Numbered from the stretch's first letter, positions 7,742 through 17,147 are shown. The stretch is 64,000 bases of DNA from Fen-1273 sp963748405 (GCA_963748405.1 CAVVIT010000008.1:186001-250000); one strand, 5' to 3'. The notes: a model not told the origin generated them from the sequence alone. Made by a program: numbers and translations.

Positions 7742-10249
7742 ATGACCAATCCTGCCGGAAAACTTCTTCCCGGATCCCGGACGCTCGCCGTCCGGGTTTC
7801 CCGTCTTGCCGTGATCTCCGCGCTGCTGACGTTGATGCATCTGTCGGGCCGGCTCGTTGCGCAGGACCTCGGTGCGGCGACGCATGCCGCGCCGGGTCTG
7901 AAAGTCCTGCTCCTCTGGGCGGCCGACACGACGGGGGGCTCAGCCATCACGTACAGCATATACCGGAAGCCCGCCCTGGCCGCGGCGTATCCTTCCATGC
8001 CTCTCAACAGTTCCCCCATCGCGCCTGTGACGGACACAGTCCAGTTCAAGGCGATGATCCCCCGCGGTTCCGACGACTGGAATTTCATCTCGTACGCTCT
8101 CGCCGATAGCCTGGGAGGGAGGAATCCGGTCCAGCCGCTTGCGAACGTCTTTGCCATCACGTCGTTTCCCCGCGGGTCCCGCAACTGGCAGAGGGTCCAG
8201 ATGCTCGTCGCCGTCAGGCCTTCCGTCGGGCTCGTCATGGGGCAGGCGTACGTCGATCAGTCGGTGGTAAGCGGAACGACGTACAAATACAAAATCCTCC
8301 GCTCTGCGGGGGGCTCGCCGCTCCCGCCGGCGGGCGCGAACGAGGTGGAGATCACGGCGGGCGTTCCGGCGGCCATCCCTGTCCCCTCGGGGGTGCGCAT
8401 CGTCGTCGGCGATGCGAAGCTCCAGATACTCTGGAAGAAGCCTTTGCCAAAGTACTCAGGGTTTGATGTCTACCGCGCTCCGAACCTGATCGGCCCGTAC
8501 CGGCTCGTCAACGACGTGGGCTACAGCGCGGACGTTTCGCGCGACATCGACAGCAACGCCGTGTCCCCGGCGGCGAACGGGTTCACGGATTATGAGCACT
8601 GGGACACGGCGGGAAATCCTCTCCCGCGGACGGTCACGGGGAACCCGCTTCCGTTCACCGGTCCGGCGAACGGCGTGACGTACTGGTACAAGGTGGCGAA
8701 CAAGGACATGCTCGGGAACGAGGGGTCTCTTTCCGCCCCGGTGTCGGGAACGCCCGTGGACAGGACTCCCCCCGCGACCCCCCAGGACATCGTCGTCGAG
8801 GCGATCGAATCGAACTCAAGCTTCCGCGTCAGGTGGACGAAAGTCCGCCTCGACATCGACGGCCACCGCGAGAACGTCGTCTCCTATAACGTGTACAGGT
8901 ATGCCCGTGCTGATAACCCTTCGCTCGGCGCTGTCCTGCTCCCGCCGGCCGTTCCCCAGCCGGGCGCGATGGACTCGACCAGGGTGCTCTTCAAGGATGA
9001 CAGCACCGCGGGGCTGAGGAGCGCGTGCATCGACAGCACGCTCTATTTCAGAGTTGAGGCGGTTGACGCCTCCGGGAATATCTCATATCGTTCGATCGCC
9101 GTCGGGGCGGCGCTCAGGGACACGACGCCTCCCGCCGTCGTCCGTGGAACCACGGCAGAGGGATACGACGACTACATCAGGGTGAAGTGGACGCTCAACA
9201 GCGATTGCGGCGTCGACGCCTATCTCATCTATCGGTCCTTGTGCGACCGGGGGAAATGGTATCCGTGCGTCCCGGCCGCCGGCAAGGGAACGCCTGCCGG
9301 AGTAGCTGTACCGTCCGAGTACAGCAATAAACGGGGAGATTGCGGCGGGCCGTTTGCGCTGGTGGGGGTGGTGCCCCAGTCACTGGCGAAAACGCAGGGC
9401 GGGGGGACGGCGTATTTCGACGACCATTCCGTGCCCGCGGGCTCTCCGCTCTGCTACGCGTACATCGTCAAGGCACAGGACCATGCGCAGAACATCAGCG
9501 GGACGATGCCGATCCCGAAAGATCCTCCGGAGATCATTGTCTGCCAGCGCTTGCGGGACAGGACTCCCCCGGAACCGGCGATCATCGCCGGGCTCTTCGC
9601 GCGGGACAGCGCCATACAGGTGGACTACATCGGGCCCCCCGTCCAGGATATCGCTGCGTACCACGTGTACCGGTCCGATTCGCTGCAGTTCGGCGAGTAC
9701 CACTGGGTCGGCGGAATGACGGTCGTTCCTCCCCCGGGCGTGGGTGTGCCGCTTTCGGCTCCGTACGCTGCGCCCGCGCAGGTGGCCTGCGACAGCATCC
9801 CGCTGGTGAGCAACCCGTACATGAGCGCCGGGACGTTCTTCGACCGCCGCGTGGACAGGAAGCACATCTACTGGTACAAAGTCCTGGGGATCGATCGGGC
9901 GGGGAACCAGAGCCTGCCGGACAGCGCCCTTGCGATGAGCACGTTTACGTTTGCCTCCCGCCGGGAGACTCCTCCGCAGATTGTTTCGTTGACCGCGACG
10001 GACAACCCGTGCGCGATCACGCTCGCCTGGAGTCCCGTCTACGACACGACGCTCGTCAGGGGATTCCTGGTCTTCAGGAGCACGTCTCCGCTCGGACAGT
10101 ACTTTCAGCTTGAAGGGCTGCAGAAAGCGAACACGTTTGCCGACCCGTCAGTGGTGCGGGGGACGACGTACTTCTACCGCGTCGTCGCCCAGCGGCGTGA
10201 CGGCATGCTGACGGCGATGTCCTTGCCGAAATCCGGCGTACATCCATAG
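7742..10249 (+). CDS. Exported fibronectin type III-like repeat protein
   Basis: 835 aa starting 10 bp after the giant protein. The N-terminus has a basic stretch and a hydrophobic core (LAVISALLTLMHLSGRLVAQ) consistent with a signal peptide. The body is made of about six modules of roughly 110 residues. Each opens with a DRTPP/DTTPP/RETPP boundary and contains the FN3-like pattern of a V.W strand followed by Y.VYR (RVRWTKV, VKWTLNS, AYHVYRS, FLVFRST) and a closing YFYRV/YWYKV strand. Such modules mediate protein or carbohydrate contacts. No catalytic motif is visible. It probably partners the two flanking exported proteins. Confidence 0.82.
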   Translation: MTNPAGKLLPGSRTLAVRVSRLAVISALLTLMHLSGRLVAQDLGAATHAAPGLKVLLLWAADTTGGSAITYSIYRKPALAAAYPSMPLNSSPIAPVTDTVQFKAMIPRGSDDWNFISYALADSLGGRNPVQPLANVFAITSFPRGSRNWQRVQMLVAVRPSVGLVMGQAYVDQSVVSGTTYKYKILRSAGGSPLPPAGANEVEITAGVPAAIPVPSGVRIVVGDAKLQILWKKPLPKYSGFDVYRAPNLIGPYRLVNDVGYSADVSRDIDSNAVSPAANGFTDYEHWDTAGNPLPRTVTGNPLPFTGPANGVTYWYKVANKDMLGNEGSLSAPVSGTPVDRTPPATPQDIVVEAIESNSSFRVRWTKVRLDIDGHRENVVSYNVYRYARADNPSLGAVLLPPAVPQPGAMDSTRVLFKDDSTAGLRSACIDSTLYFRVEAVDASGNISYRSIAVGAALRDTTPPAVVRGTTAEGYDDYIRVKWTLNSDCGVDAYLIYRSLCDRGKWYPCVPAAGKGTPAGVAVPSEYSNKRGDCGGPFALVGVVPQSLAKTQGGGTAYFDDHSVPAGSPLCYAYIVKAQDHAQNISGTMPIPKDPPEIIVCQRLRDRTPPEPAIIAGLFARDSAIQVDYIGPPVQDIAAYHVYRSDSLQFGEYHWVGGMTVVPPPGVGVPLSAPYAAPAQVACDSIPLVSNPYMSAGTFFDRRVDRKHIYWYKVLGIDRAGNQSLPDSALAMSTFTFASRRETPPQIVSLTATDNPCAITLAWSPVYDTTLVRGFLVFRSTSPLGQYFQLEGLQKANTFADPSVVRGTTYFYRVVAQRRDGMLTAMSLPKSGVHP

Positions 10250-10257
10250 GGGGATTC

Positions 10258-11217
10258 ATGAGAGAACTCCGCACGTGTGCCCGTCTGTTTGTGTTGACGC
10301 TCCTCCTCGCCTGCGGGCGTGACGCCGCCCCCGCCCAGAACCCGGACCCGACCGCGCCGGCAAAGTACGGGTTCTCGTTCAGGAATTTCACGGACACGAT
10401 GTTCACGTGGGACATTTACTGCCATTCGTTCTTCGGCGTCCCGCTCGATCAGAACAACTCCTGGGCGACGGCGACGTTCGACCGGCTTTTCTACGAGCTT
10501 GCGTTCAAGACGATGCTCCCGAAGGGGGGAGGAAGCGGGGGGGGCGCAGGCAACTGCTTCGGTATCTCCCTGATGAGCCTCATGATGAACAGGTTCGGCG
10601 GGTACTACGGCTACTGTTCTCCGACCAACGCATACAAGGGGGATACCAATTTCTACGGCGCGACCGGACCGTTCGACCCCGCGCTTCACAGGATCATCAA
10701 CATCATGCACGGGCGCCAGCTTTCCGTCGGCGCGCTTGAGACCTACCTCGACCAGGCGCAGAGCGGCCACTCTCAGGACTGCAACAACGGATTCCAGCTC
10801 GCGAAGCAGACGATCGGGAAGGAGGGACCGTGTCTGGTGAGCATTTCCAACAGCGCGAATCCCGCCGACGGGAGCGGGGGGCACACGCTGATCGCCTACG
10901 GCGTCACCGAGAACCCGCCGGGGCACGGGCAGATCTGGGTGGTCGATCCGAACCGTCTCTGGGTGGTGCTGACTCCGAGAGACCGGGGCTGGTACGCGGG
11001 GGACAGCAACCACATCGACTGCGACCTGGGGACGGGGAAATGGCGATTCCGGATGGCGGGGGAGACGACCGACTGGCCGAGCGGCCCCGGGAACCTGATC
11101 ATCATCCCGATGTCCCTTGTCGGTCCCCCGGGCCGCGTCCCGTCGTCACTGGGACTCTCCATGGGGGACCTGCTGGGCAAGCTCTTCCTGTCCGACGAGA
11201 GAACCCGCGGTCGTTGA
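10258..11217 (+). CDS. Exported papain-like/C39-like cysteine peptidase-like protein
   Basis: 319 aa, eight bases after the FN3 protein, with AGGGGG upstream of ATG 10258. The N-terminus LTLLLACG (C19) can be read as a lipobox or as a signal peptide. A cysteine at residue 100 in AGNCFGISLMSLMM heads a helix as in papain-fold peptidases. H209 in GSGGHTLIAYGV and D230 in IWVVDPN supply the expected His and Asp/Asn. This Cys-His-Asp order and spacing suggest a papain-like or transglutaminase/C39-like fold, but I cannot assign a named family. It could process or cross-link the two exported partners. A short gap separates it from the convergent Rieske gene. Confidence 0.65.
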   Translation: MRELRTCARLFVLTLLLACGRDAAPAQNPDPTAPAKYGFSFRNFTDTMFTWDIYCHSFFGVPLDQNNSWATATFDRLFYELAFKTMLPKGGGSGGGAGNCFGISLMSLMMNRFGGYYGYCSPTNAYKGDTNFYGATGPFDPALHRIINIMHGRQLSVGALETYLDQAQSGHSQDCNNGFQLAKQTIGKEGPCLVSISNSANPADGSGGHTLIAYGVTENPPGHGQIWVVDPNRLWVVLTPRDRGWYAGDSNHIDCDLGTGKWRFRMAGETTDWPSGPGNLIIIPMSLVGPPGRVPSSLGLSMGDLLGKLFLSDERTRGR

Positions 11218-11243
11218 CCCTCCCTGGAAAGGACCAGTCACCC

Positions 11244-11690
11244 TCACGGAGGTATTTGATAGAGCGAAGCGTCGGTCAGGAGTGTGATGACCCCCGATTC
11301 GGCCGACACCGGGAGCCTGCGGAGCGGAAGCGAAGCCGGTCCCTTCAGCACCTTGCCCGCGGAATCGAACCTGCTCCCGTGAAGGCTGCACGTGAACTCC
11401 CCTCCCCGGTACGCGACCGGGTTGTCGGCGTGCGTGCATCGGAGTATGAACGCTTCAAAATTCCCGTTTCCCGTCCGGACGAGCGCGATGTCGTAATCCG
11501 CCTCAGGCGTTCGTACGATCCTCACCGCGTCGGCCCCGAATACGGATTCGGGAACCCGTATCGTTCCGCCTTCCGCCTCCGCGCGGTACACCGGCACAGA
11601 CGCGCAGGAGGAGAGGAGGGCGGATAATCCCCCGAGGCCGGGCCCGAGGCACGCCAGGCACGCTGATTTCAGGAACGTTCTTCGTTCCAC
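11244..11690 (-). CDS. Rieske [2Fe-2S] lipoprotein, probably Tat exported
   Basis: 148 aa. The start MERRTFLKSACLACLG carries a twin-arginine signature (RRTFLK), and LLSSC could serve as a lipobox, so the protein is likely exported folded and perhaps lipid anchored. The cluster-binding motif is clear: CTH (Cys-x-His) followed, after a spacer, by CSLHGSRFD. The C-terminal half then forms the usual basal strands (GPASLPLRRLPV). Rieske proteins carry electrons in quinol or oxygenase chains. No partner oxidase or cytochrome b lies nearby. It follows the porin gene by 8 bp and is almost certainly co-transcribed with it. Confidence 0.85.
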   Translation of the reverse strand: MERRTFLKSACLACLGPGLGGLSALLSSCASVPVYRAEAEGGTIRVPESVFGADAVRIVRTPEADYDIALVRTGNGNFEAFILRCTHADNPVAYRGGEFTCSLHGSRFDSAGKVLKGPASLPLRRLPVSAESGVITLLTDASLYQIPP

Positions 11691-11698
11691 GGACCCCC

Positions 11699-12892
11699 CT
11701 AGAATGAGAATCCGATGCCGAGCGTGAGAAACGTCGTCGTGGAACCATTCGTCCCTGAGGAGGCGCCGGATCCCGGACCGGCGTTATCCGGCGCGGTGCG
11801 CGTAAACCGCGCATCGGCTTTGAACACGATGTCCCGTATCGGGGCGTAGCTTATCCCGGTGATGATGTGATGCTGATCGAGCGAGGGGTCGGGATCAATG
11901 CCTGCGGGGATCGCCGCGTTCAGGTTGAGCCGTTCATACCTGAGGAATGCCGTGAGCGAAGGTTTGTCTTCCGCTCCGGGTGCGTACAGAATGTCGTACG
12001 AGACCTCGGCGTATGCGCCGTATGCTGAACGGGGAGTGCCGTTGCCGAACGCGCGGTTGATTGCGGCGGCGTCGGGTATGGAAACGAGCGCGCCGAGCGC
12101 CCTCGCAGCGAACGGGCCCGCGTTGAACTGGACGTCGGCCTCGCCCAGGGCGACGGGAGTGCCGAATGGTCCCCCTCGCAGCCCGATGCTGTCGGATGCC
12201 GACGGGCTCAGGCCGACGGATCCCCCGTAATACCCGGAGACCTGCACGCGGAACGGACCGGGTGAGAACCCGACGGAGCCGGTGACCGCGAGGTTGTTCG
12301 CCGTCGCGTTCCTCCCTTCAAACCTCCCCTCCCGAATCAGCGATCCGTGCGTGAACCCCGACGCGTCAAGCCCGTTGACGATCGCGACGCTGTACTCGAC
12401 CGGCAGCAGGTCGTTGTTTCCGTAAAAGCCGACGCCGAGTTCCCGCCACGTGGAAGGGATGATGAACGTCTCCACCTGCGTCCGCTCGTTGCCGTTGAAC
12501 GAGGTGGGAAGGTGGTTCTCGTTCAGTATGCCGATCCGGGGAAGAAAAAGTCCCGCGACGATGGAATGCGCGGGGTCGAGCCTGAACTGTATGTACGCCT
12601 GCTCGAACGCGATTTCTCCTCCCGCTTCCCCTCCCGTGACTTTCGCGTCTTCCATTTCCAGTTCGGAGACGAGCGAGATCTTTTTCGAGAATTCGTGCCC
12701 GACGAAGAGCACGAATCGCTCCAGGTCAACCTGCGAACTCTCTGCGTGCACGTCACGGCTGTAGACCGCATCGCCGTATCCTCCTATGCTTGTCGTGCTC
12801 CCCTGTGCGAATGCTTCCTCCCCGCTGAGACCGTGCGTTCCGAGTACAAGAGCCATTAGCGCCGGTGTCCACCCTCTCAATCGCATGTTCAC
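11699..12892 (-). CDS. Outer-membrane porin-like beta-barrel protein
   Basis: 397 aa, ATG at 12892 or 12886. A signal peptide ends at AFAQG. The mature protein shows repeated amphipathic strands and ends in LTLGIGFSF, the aromatic C-terminus used for outer-membrane assembly. Motifs such as EFSKKISLVSELEMEDAKV, EQAYIQFRL, VAGLFLPRIG and STWRELGVGFYG resemble the phosphate-selective (OprO/OprP-like) porin and related barrel families. The solute is unknown. It heads a two-gene unit with the Rieske lipoprotein, and an AT-rich palindrome about 45 bp upstream may control it. Confidence 0.8.
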   Translation of the reverse strand: MNMRLRGWTPALMALVLGTHGLSGEEAFAQGSTTSIGGYGDAVYSRDVHAESSQVDLERFVLFVGHEFSKKISLVSELEMEDAKVTGGEAGGEIAFEQAYIQFRLDPAHSIVAGLFLPRIGILNENHLPTSFNGNERTQVETFIIPSTWRELGVGFYGNNDLLPVEYSVAIVNGLDASGFTHGSLIREGRFEGRNATANNLAVTGSVGFSPGPFRVQVSGYYGGSVGLSPSASDSIGLRGGPFGTPVALGEADVQFNAGPFAARALGALVSIPDAAAINRAFGNGTPRSAYGAYAEVSYDILYAPGAEDKPSLTAFLRYERLNLNAAIPAGIDPDPSLDQHHIITGISYAPIRDIVFKADARFTRTAPDNAGPGSGASSGTNGSTTTFLTLGIGFSF

Positions 12893-12935
12893 CCTCCTCA
12901 GATTTGATTGAATTTGACCTGACTTTGACAGCCTT

Positions 12936-12954
12936 ATTTAGAATTAGACTAAAT
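12936..12954. promoter_or_regulatory. AT-rich inverted repeat upstream of the porin gene
   Basis: The sequence ATTTAGAATTAGACTAAAT has perfect 6-bp arms (ATTTAG / CTAAAT) around 7 bases, 44 bp before the porin start in a very AT-rich stretch. The same arms occur in the palindrome in front of the DtxR-family gene at 34959-34976 (there with a 6-bp centre). This suggests, without proof, that the same metal-sensing repressor could bind both. Confidence 0.4.
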
Positions 12955-13095
12955 ATAAATAGTGATATACGACTAATCAAGTCCAATTTTTAATAAGACA
13001 CAAAATCTGTTATTTTGGCGGAACGTATGGAATAAGTGACCTGTTTCAACACCAGTCAGGTTGCACACTTCCCCCACCTTTTGCAGGAGATCCCA

Positions 13096-14046
13096 TTGGC
13101 TGAAAAGAAGATCATTGCGGTAGTAGGCGCGACAGGCGCACAGGGCGGCGGCCTCGTTCGCGCCATACAGAGCGACCCCTCGGGAGGCTTCGTCGCCCGG
13201 GCGATAACGCGGGATGTCAATTCCGCAAAGGCGAAAGAGCTCGCGCACCTGGGCGCGGAAGTCGTTGCCGGTGATGTTGACGACCTGGCAAGTTTGAAGA
13301 ACGCGTTCACGGGAGCGTACGGCGCGTTCTGCGTCACGTTCTTCTGGGCGCATTTCTCTCCCGAACGGGAAATGGCGAACGCGGCGGCGATGGCGGCGGC
13401 GTCGAAGGCCGCAGGCCTGAAGCACGTGATCTGGTCGACGCTCGAGGACACGAGGAAATTCATTCCCCTCTCCGACAACCGGATGCCGACGCTGGGGGGG
13501 AAGTACAAGGTGCCGCATTTCGACGCCAAGGGGGAATCGAACCACATATTCACCGATCTCGGCGTCCCCGTCACGTTTCTCCAGACGTCGTTCTACTGGG
13601 AGAATTTCATATTCTTCGGGGCGGGCCCGAAGAAGGGACCCGACGGCGATCTCGGCATCACGATGCCGATGGGGGACAGGAAGCTCCCCGGTATCGCCGT
13701 CGACGACATCGGCAAATGCGCCTACGCAATATTCAGGCGCGGAACGGAGTTCATCGGGAAGACGGTAAGCATCGCGGGAGAACACCTGACGGGCGCGCAG
13801 ATGGCGGCCGCTCTCTCCCGGGCCCTGGGCAAAGAGGTCAGGTACAACGAGGTCACGCCGGAAATGTACCGGAGCTTCGGGTTCCCGGGCGCGGACGACA
13901 TGGGGAACATGTACCAGTTCAACCGCGATTTCGAGAAGGAGTTTTGCGGTGCGAGGGACCTGAAAGCGACGCGCGCGCTCAATCCGGCCCTCCTGTCGTT
14001 TGAGCAGTGGCTTTCGAAGAACGCCGGGCGCATTCCGCTTGAATGA
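13096..14046 (+). CDS. NmrA-like NAD(P)-binding protein (atypical SDR)
   Basis: 316 aa. I place the start at TTG 13096 because AGGAG (13085-13089) sits 6 bp upstream and it leads straight into KKIIAVVGATGAQGGGLV, the GxxGxxG dinucleotide-binding loop of NmrA-like proteins; an ATG-type start at 13036 adds only unrelated residues. Other family marks are DVNSAKAKELAHLGAEVVAGDVDD, HVIWSTLED and PVTFLQTSFYWENF. NmrA-like proteins bind NAD(P) and act as redox sensors or quinone/isoflavone-type reductases. The gene stands divergent from the porin and ahead of a DsrE-like gene, with about 110 bp between. Confidence 0.85.
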   Translation: MAEKKIIAVVGATGAQGGGLVRAIQSDPSGGFVARAITRDVNSAKAKELAHLGAEVVAGDVDDLASLKNAFTGAYGAFCVTFFWAHFSPEREMANAAAMAAASKAAGLKHVIWSTLEDTRKFIPLSDNRMPTLGGKYKVPHFDAKGESNHIFTDLGVPVTFLQTSFYWENFIFFGAGPKKGPDGDLGITMPMGDRKLPGIAVDDIGKCAYAIFRRGTEFIGKTVSIAGEHLTGAQMAAALSRALGKEVRYNEVTPEMYRSFGFPGADDMGNMYQFNRDFEKEFCGARDLKATRALNPALLSFEQWLSKNAGRIPLE

Positions 14047-14159
14047 CGAGTGCATTCGCGATGCGCACGGGCACCGCGTGTTTCCAATGAGGATGGTTCT
14101 GCTGCAGTGAGCCGGCGCAGGCGAGGCCGGGATTTCCCATACAGGAAGGAGCCCACGTC

Positions 14160-14576
14160 ATGAAACGTCTCTCTGTGTTCCTCTTTCTCGTGCTCCAGGG
14201 CATCGGCACCGGAGTGGCCCAGGACAGGTCGTACAGGGTGGTGTTCGATCTCACGAGCAGGGACTCGCTCGACCAGAAGGCCGTGATGCGCTGGGTGGGC
14301 GAAATCACTGCCTCGAACCCTTCAGCGCATGTTGAAGTGGTGATGTACGGGAAGGGGTTCGAGCTCGTCATGCCGGAAAGATCCGCGTACTATGCGGATG
14401 TGGAGAAGGCGGAGAAGAATCCCCGCGTGTCGTTCAATGTCTGCCAGGTGGCACTGAAGAACAACAACGTTGACAAGAGCCGCATTTCCGCGGGGGCTCA
14501 TACGGTGCCGGACGGCATCTACGAGATCTTGATGAAGCAGCGCGAAGGGTGGGGCTACATCAAAGTGGGGCACTGA
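14160..14576 (+). CDS. Exported DsrE/DsrF-like protein
   Basis: 138 aa with a signal peptide (MKRLSVFLFLVLQGIGTGVAQ). The mature domain YRVVFDLTSRDSLDQKAVMRWVGEI followed by HVEVVMYGKGFELV and a cysteine in FNVCQVALKNNN matches the DsrE-like alpha/beta fold, exported subgroup. Cytoplasmic relatives relay sulfur; the role of the exported group is unsettled. The conserved cysteine (NVCQ) is present. It ends inside the 3' end of the convergent phosphoesterase gene (17-bp overlap). Confidence 0.75.
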   Translation: MKRLSVFLFLVLQGIGTGVAQDRSYRVVFDLTSRDSLDQKAVMRWVGEITASNPSAHVEVVMYGKGFELVMPERSAYYADVEKAEKNPRVSFNVCQVALKNNNVDKSRISAGAHTVPDGIYEILMKQREGWGYIKVGH

Positions 14577-15780
14577 CCCCTTCCCGGCTGAGCGTCAGGA
14601 CGGTGATCTCGGACCGCGCGGCGATCCGGACAGGCGGTCCCCAGTAACCCGTCCCCTTGCTCACGTAGATCCAGGTATCCCCGTACTTGTGCAGCCCCTT
14701 GATGAAGGGCTGCCCTATCGTTGCCACCAGGTTCCAGGGGATGAACTGCCCTCCGTGCGTGTGGCCGGAAATCTGCAGATCGAATCCGGCCTTCGAACCC
14801 TCGTACAGGCTCCTGGGTTGATGCGCCAGGAGTATCCGCACGTCGGCCGCCGGCGCGCCTGCGATCGCCCTGTGGGGGTCGGAGCGGTGTCCGGGGAGGA
14901 ATCCCCCGGCCGACGTGTCCGTGACTCCCGCGAGGACCAGCGTCCCTTCTCCCTGGCGGATTACCCTGTGCTCGTTCAGGAGCACGTCGAATCCCAGTCT
15001 CCGGGCCTCGTCGATCCAGGGAAGGACCCCGGAATAATATTCGTGGTTTCCCGTGATGAAATACCTCCCGTATCGCCCCCGAAGGTTCCTCATCGGCGCG
15101 ACGGTTTCCCTGAGCTGTTCGACGGAGCCGTCGACGAGGTCTCCGGTAAATGCCACGATGTCCCCCATCTGGGCGTTCGCCATCTCCACGACTGTTTCAA
15201 CGAACGGTTTCGAAATGGTGAGCCCCGCGTGCAGATCCGTGATCTGGACGATCCGGAAACCTTCCAGCGATCCGGGGAGGTTCCTGATCGGGACGGTGAC
15301 CTGCGCTATGGACGGACGTCTTCGTGCCTCGAATATGCCGTACCCGGTAAGGCCTGCGGCGAGACCAAGAACGCCGAGGTTCATCGTCTGGACGAGCATT
15401 TCCCTCCGGCCCGGGTCGGCCCCTGCGGGAGAACCCGTGCCGCCGGCCCTCACGCCGCCGGCCAGTGCGGTGAGTTTCTGCGCCGCGATCACAAGGAGCC
15501 AGGCGACGTCCCTCGCGATGAGGAGCGTGATGACGAGCGAAAAGAAACCGAGTCCGACGTATGCGCCCCATTCCAGCTCCTTCTTCATGGGGATATCGAA
15601 TCTCCTGAATCCCACGATGATCGAGAGCACGGGGAGCAGGACCATGAGCGCCAGCAGCACCCACGCCAGCCGGTTCCAGGGCGCGGGGAGATGGGCGGGT
15701 GTGATCAGCCGCCAGCCCGTGTACCCGAGCCCTGTGCCGACGATGCATATCGCGATGATAAACCAGACAACGTAATTCAT
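14560..15780 (-). CDS. Membrane-anchored metallophosphoesterase (YkuE/YaeI-like)
   Basis: 406 aa from ATG 15780; a TTG at 15840 is also in frame but adds a hydrophilic stretch. Four transmembrane segments come first (MNYVVWFIIAICIVGTGLGY, LAWVLLALMVLLPVLSIIVG, GAYVGLGFFSLVITLLIARDVAW, and one near LGVLGLAAGLTGYG). A catalytic domain follows with QITDLHAG, FTGDLVDG, ITGNHEYYSG, LLAHQPRS and SGHTHGGQF, a complete set of metal ligands for calcineurin-like phosphoesterases. YkuE/YaeI-type relatives act on membrane lipids or UDP-sugar-type substrates at the envelope; the substrate here is unknown. Confidence 0.85.
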   Translation of the reverse strand: MNYVVWFIIAICIVGTGLGYTGWRLITPAHLPAPWNRLAWVLLALMVLLPVLSIIVGFRRFDIPMKKELEWGAYVGLGFFSLVITLLIARDVAWLLVIAAQKLTALAGGVRAGGTGSPAGADPGRREMLVQTMNLGVLGLAAGLTGYGIFEARRRPSIAQVTVPIRNLPGSLEGFRIVQITDLHAGLTISKPFVETVVEMANAQMGDIVAFTGDLVDGSVEQLRETVAPMRNLRGRYGRYFITGNHEYYSGVLPWIDEARRLGFDVLLNEHRVIRQGEGTLVLAGVTDTSAGGFLPGHRSDPHRAIAGAPAADVRILLAHQPRSLYEGSKAGFDLQISGHTHGGQFIPWNLVATIGQPFIKGLHKYGDTWIYVSKGTGYWGPPVRIAARSEITVLTLSREGVSAPL

Positions 15781-15947
15781 CCCCGAGATCCCTTCCGGAA
15801 TTGACTGGTATACGATACGAATGCCCGCCGCGTGATTCAAGCTTTGCGTCTTTTCCCCTTATTTTGTATGTTATTGTCTCTCCATTTCCTTCACTCTGAA
15901 GGCATAATTGGAGACAAACCTTCACAAAGGCGATTGCGGCGGGGGCG

Positions 15948-17129
15948 ATGGAACTTGAAGATCGGTACGCGAATCTGATCGAATTCCTGACCGATTACAT
16001 CTACACGGTCACGATTCGGGACGGGGTGGCGGTCGACACTTACCATGGCCCGGGGTGCGTCGCCATCACGGGGTACACCTCCGATGATTACAGGGCGGAC
16101 CCCGATCTCTGGTCGAGCATGGTTCCCAGGAGCGACCGTGAGAGGGTCCTCGAGCAGGCCCGCCGGGCGCTTGCGGGAGAGCGCGTGGAGCCGCTGGAGC
16201 ACCGGATCATACACAGGGACGGCTCCACGCGGTGGATCCGGAACACGATCGTCGTGACGAAGGACAGTTCCGGCACACCGGTCTCGTACGACGGCTTGAT
16301 CAACGACATCACGCAGCTCAAGAAGGCTGCGGCCGAGGAGGCCATCCGCGCCCAGCAGCTCATACAGGCTGACAAGATGGCGTCCCTGGGCGTCCTTGTC
16401 TCGGGGATCGCGCACGAGATCAACAATCCCAACAATTTCATCCTCCTCAACGCGCGCCTGTTTTCGAGGATCTGGGCGGATATCCTCCCGGTTCTGGATC
16501 ACTACATGGAGCACAACGGGGATTTCAGCCTGGCAGGGATGCCCTACAGCACATCGCGCGACAAACTGACGCAGTCCCTCGATGCCATCCTGCAGGGATC
16601 GGACAGGATCCAGAATATCACGCGCAGCCTGACCGACTACGCAAAACACGACGGCGGGGTGCTCACCGGTCCCGTGGACATCAACAGGGTCGTCGCCATG
16701 GCCGTCGCCATTACCGGAAACCTGATCGGGAAATCGACGACGAACTTCAGGGTTGATTACGGAACGGGAATCCCCCCGATCCGCGGCAACGCCCAGCAGC
16801 TCGAGCAGGTGATCGTCAACCTGATCACCAATGCCTGCCAGTCCCTGGCATCCGCCGCCGCCGAGGTCCGCGTAAAGACCTACTGTTCCAGGGATGCGGG
16901 GGAAGTGGGCGTGGTCGTGAAGGATTCGGGGACAGGCATCAGGGAATCGGACCTGAAATACATCATGGACCCCTTCTTCACGACACGGAAGGACCGCGGG
17001 GGGACCGGCCTGGGGCTCTCGGTCTCGAACAACATCGTGAAGAGCCATGGGGGCTCGCTCGTTCTGACAAGCGAGTCGGGCAGGGGGACGAAGGCGATCG
17101 TCTCACTGCCGCTTCTGCAACCGGAGTGA
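15948..17129 (+). CDS. PAS-domain sensor histidine kinase
   Basis: 393 aa, no membrane segment. A PAS/PAC domain covers roughly residues 1-125 (ITGYTSDDYRADPDLW, HRIIHRDGSTRWIRNT). The dimerisation helix carries GIAHEINNPNNF, the H-box of the NtrB-like HisKA group. It is followed by an N box (VNLITNACQSL), G1 (VKDSGTGI), F (DPFFTTRKDRGGTGLGLSVSNNIV) and G2 boxes. HEINNP kinases usually pair with NtrC-type regulators, and exactly such a gene begins 18 bp downstream. It is therefore the likely cytoplasmic partner of the sigma-54 activator at 17148. Confidence 0.92.
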   Translation: MELEDRYANLIEFLTDYIYTVTIRDGVAVDTYHGPGCVAITGYTSDDYRADPDLWSSMVPRSDRERVLEQARRALAGERVEPLEHRIIHRDGSTRWIRNTIVVTKDSSGTPVSYDGLINDITQLKKAAAEEAIRAQQLIQADKMASLGVLVSGIAHEINNPNNFILLNARLFSRIWADILPVLDHYMEHNGDFSLAGMPYSTSRDKLTQSLDAILQGSDRIQNITRSLTDYAKHDGGVLTGPVDINRVVAMAVAITGNLIGKSTTNFRVDYGTGIPPIRGNAQQLEQVIVNLITNACQSLASAAAEVRVKTYCSRDAGEVGVVVKDSGTGIRESDLKYIMDPFFTTRKDRGGTGLGLSVSNNIVKSHGGSLVLTSESGRGTKAIVSLPLLQPE

Positions 17130-17147
17130 CGCATAGCGAATCCAGAG

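Noticed and set aside
4894..8238. Long open frame on the minus strand opposite the giant exported protein
   Set aside because: Arginine/proline-rich translation typical of the antisense frame of a high-GC gene; no start context or motif.
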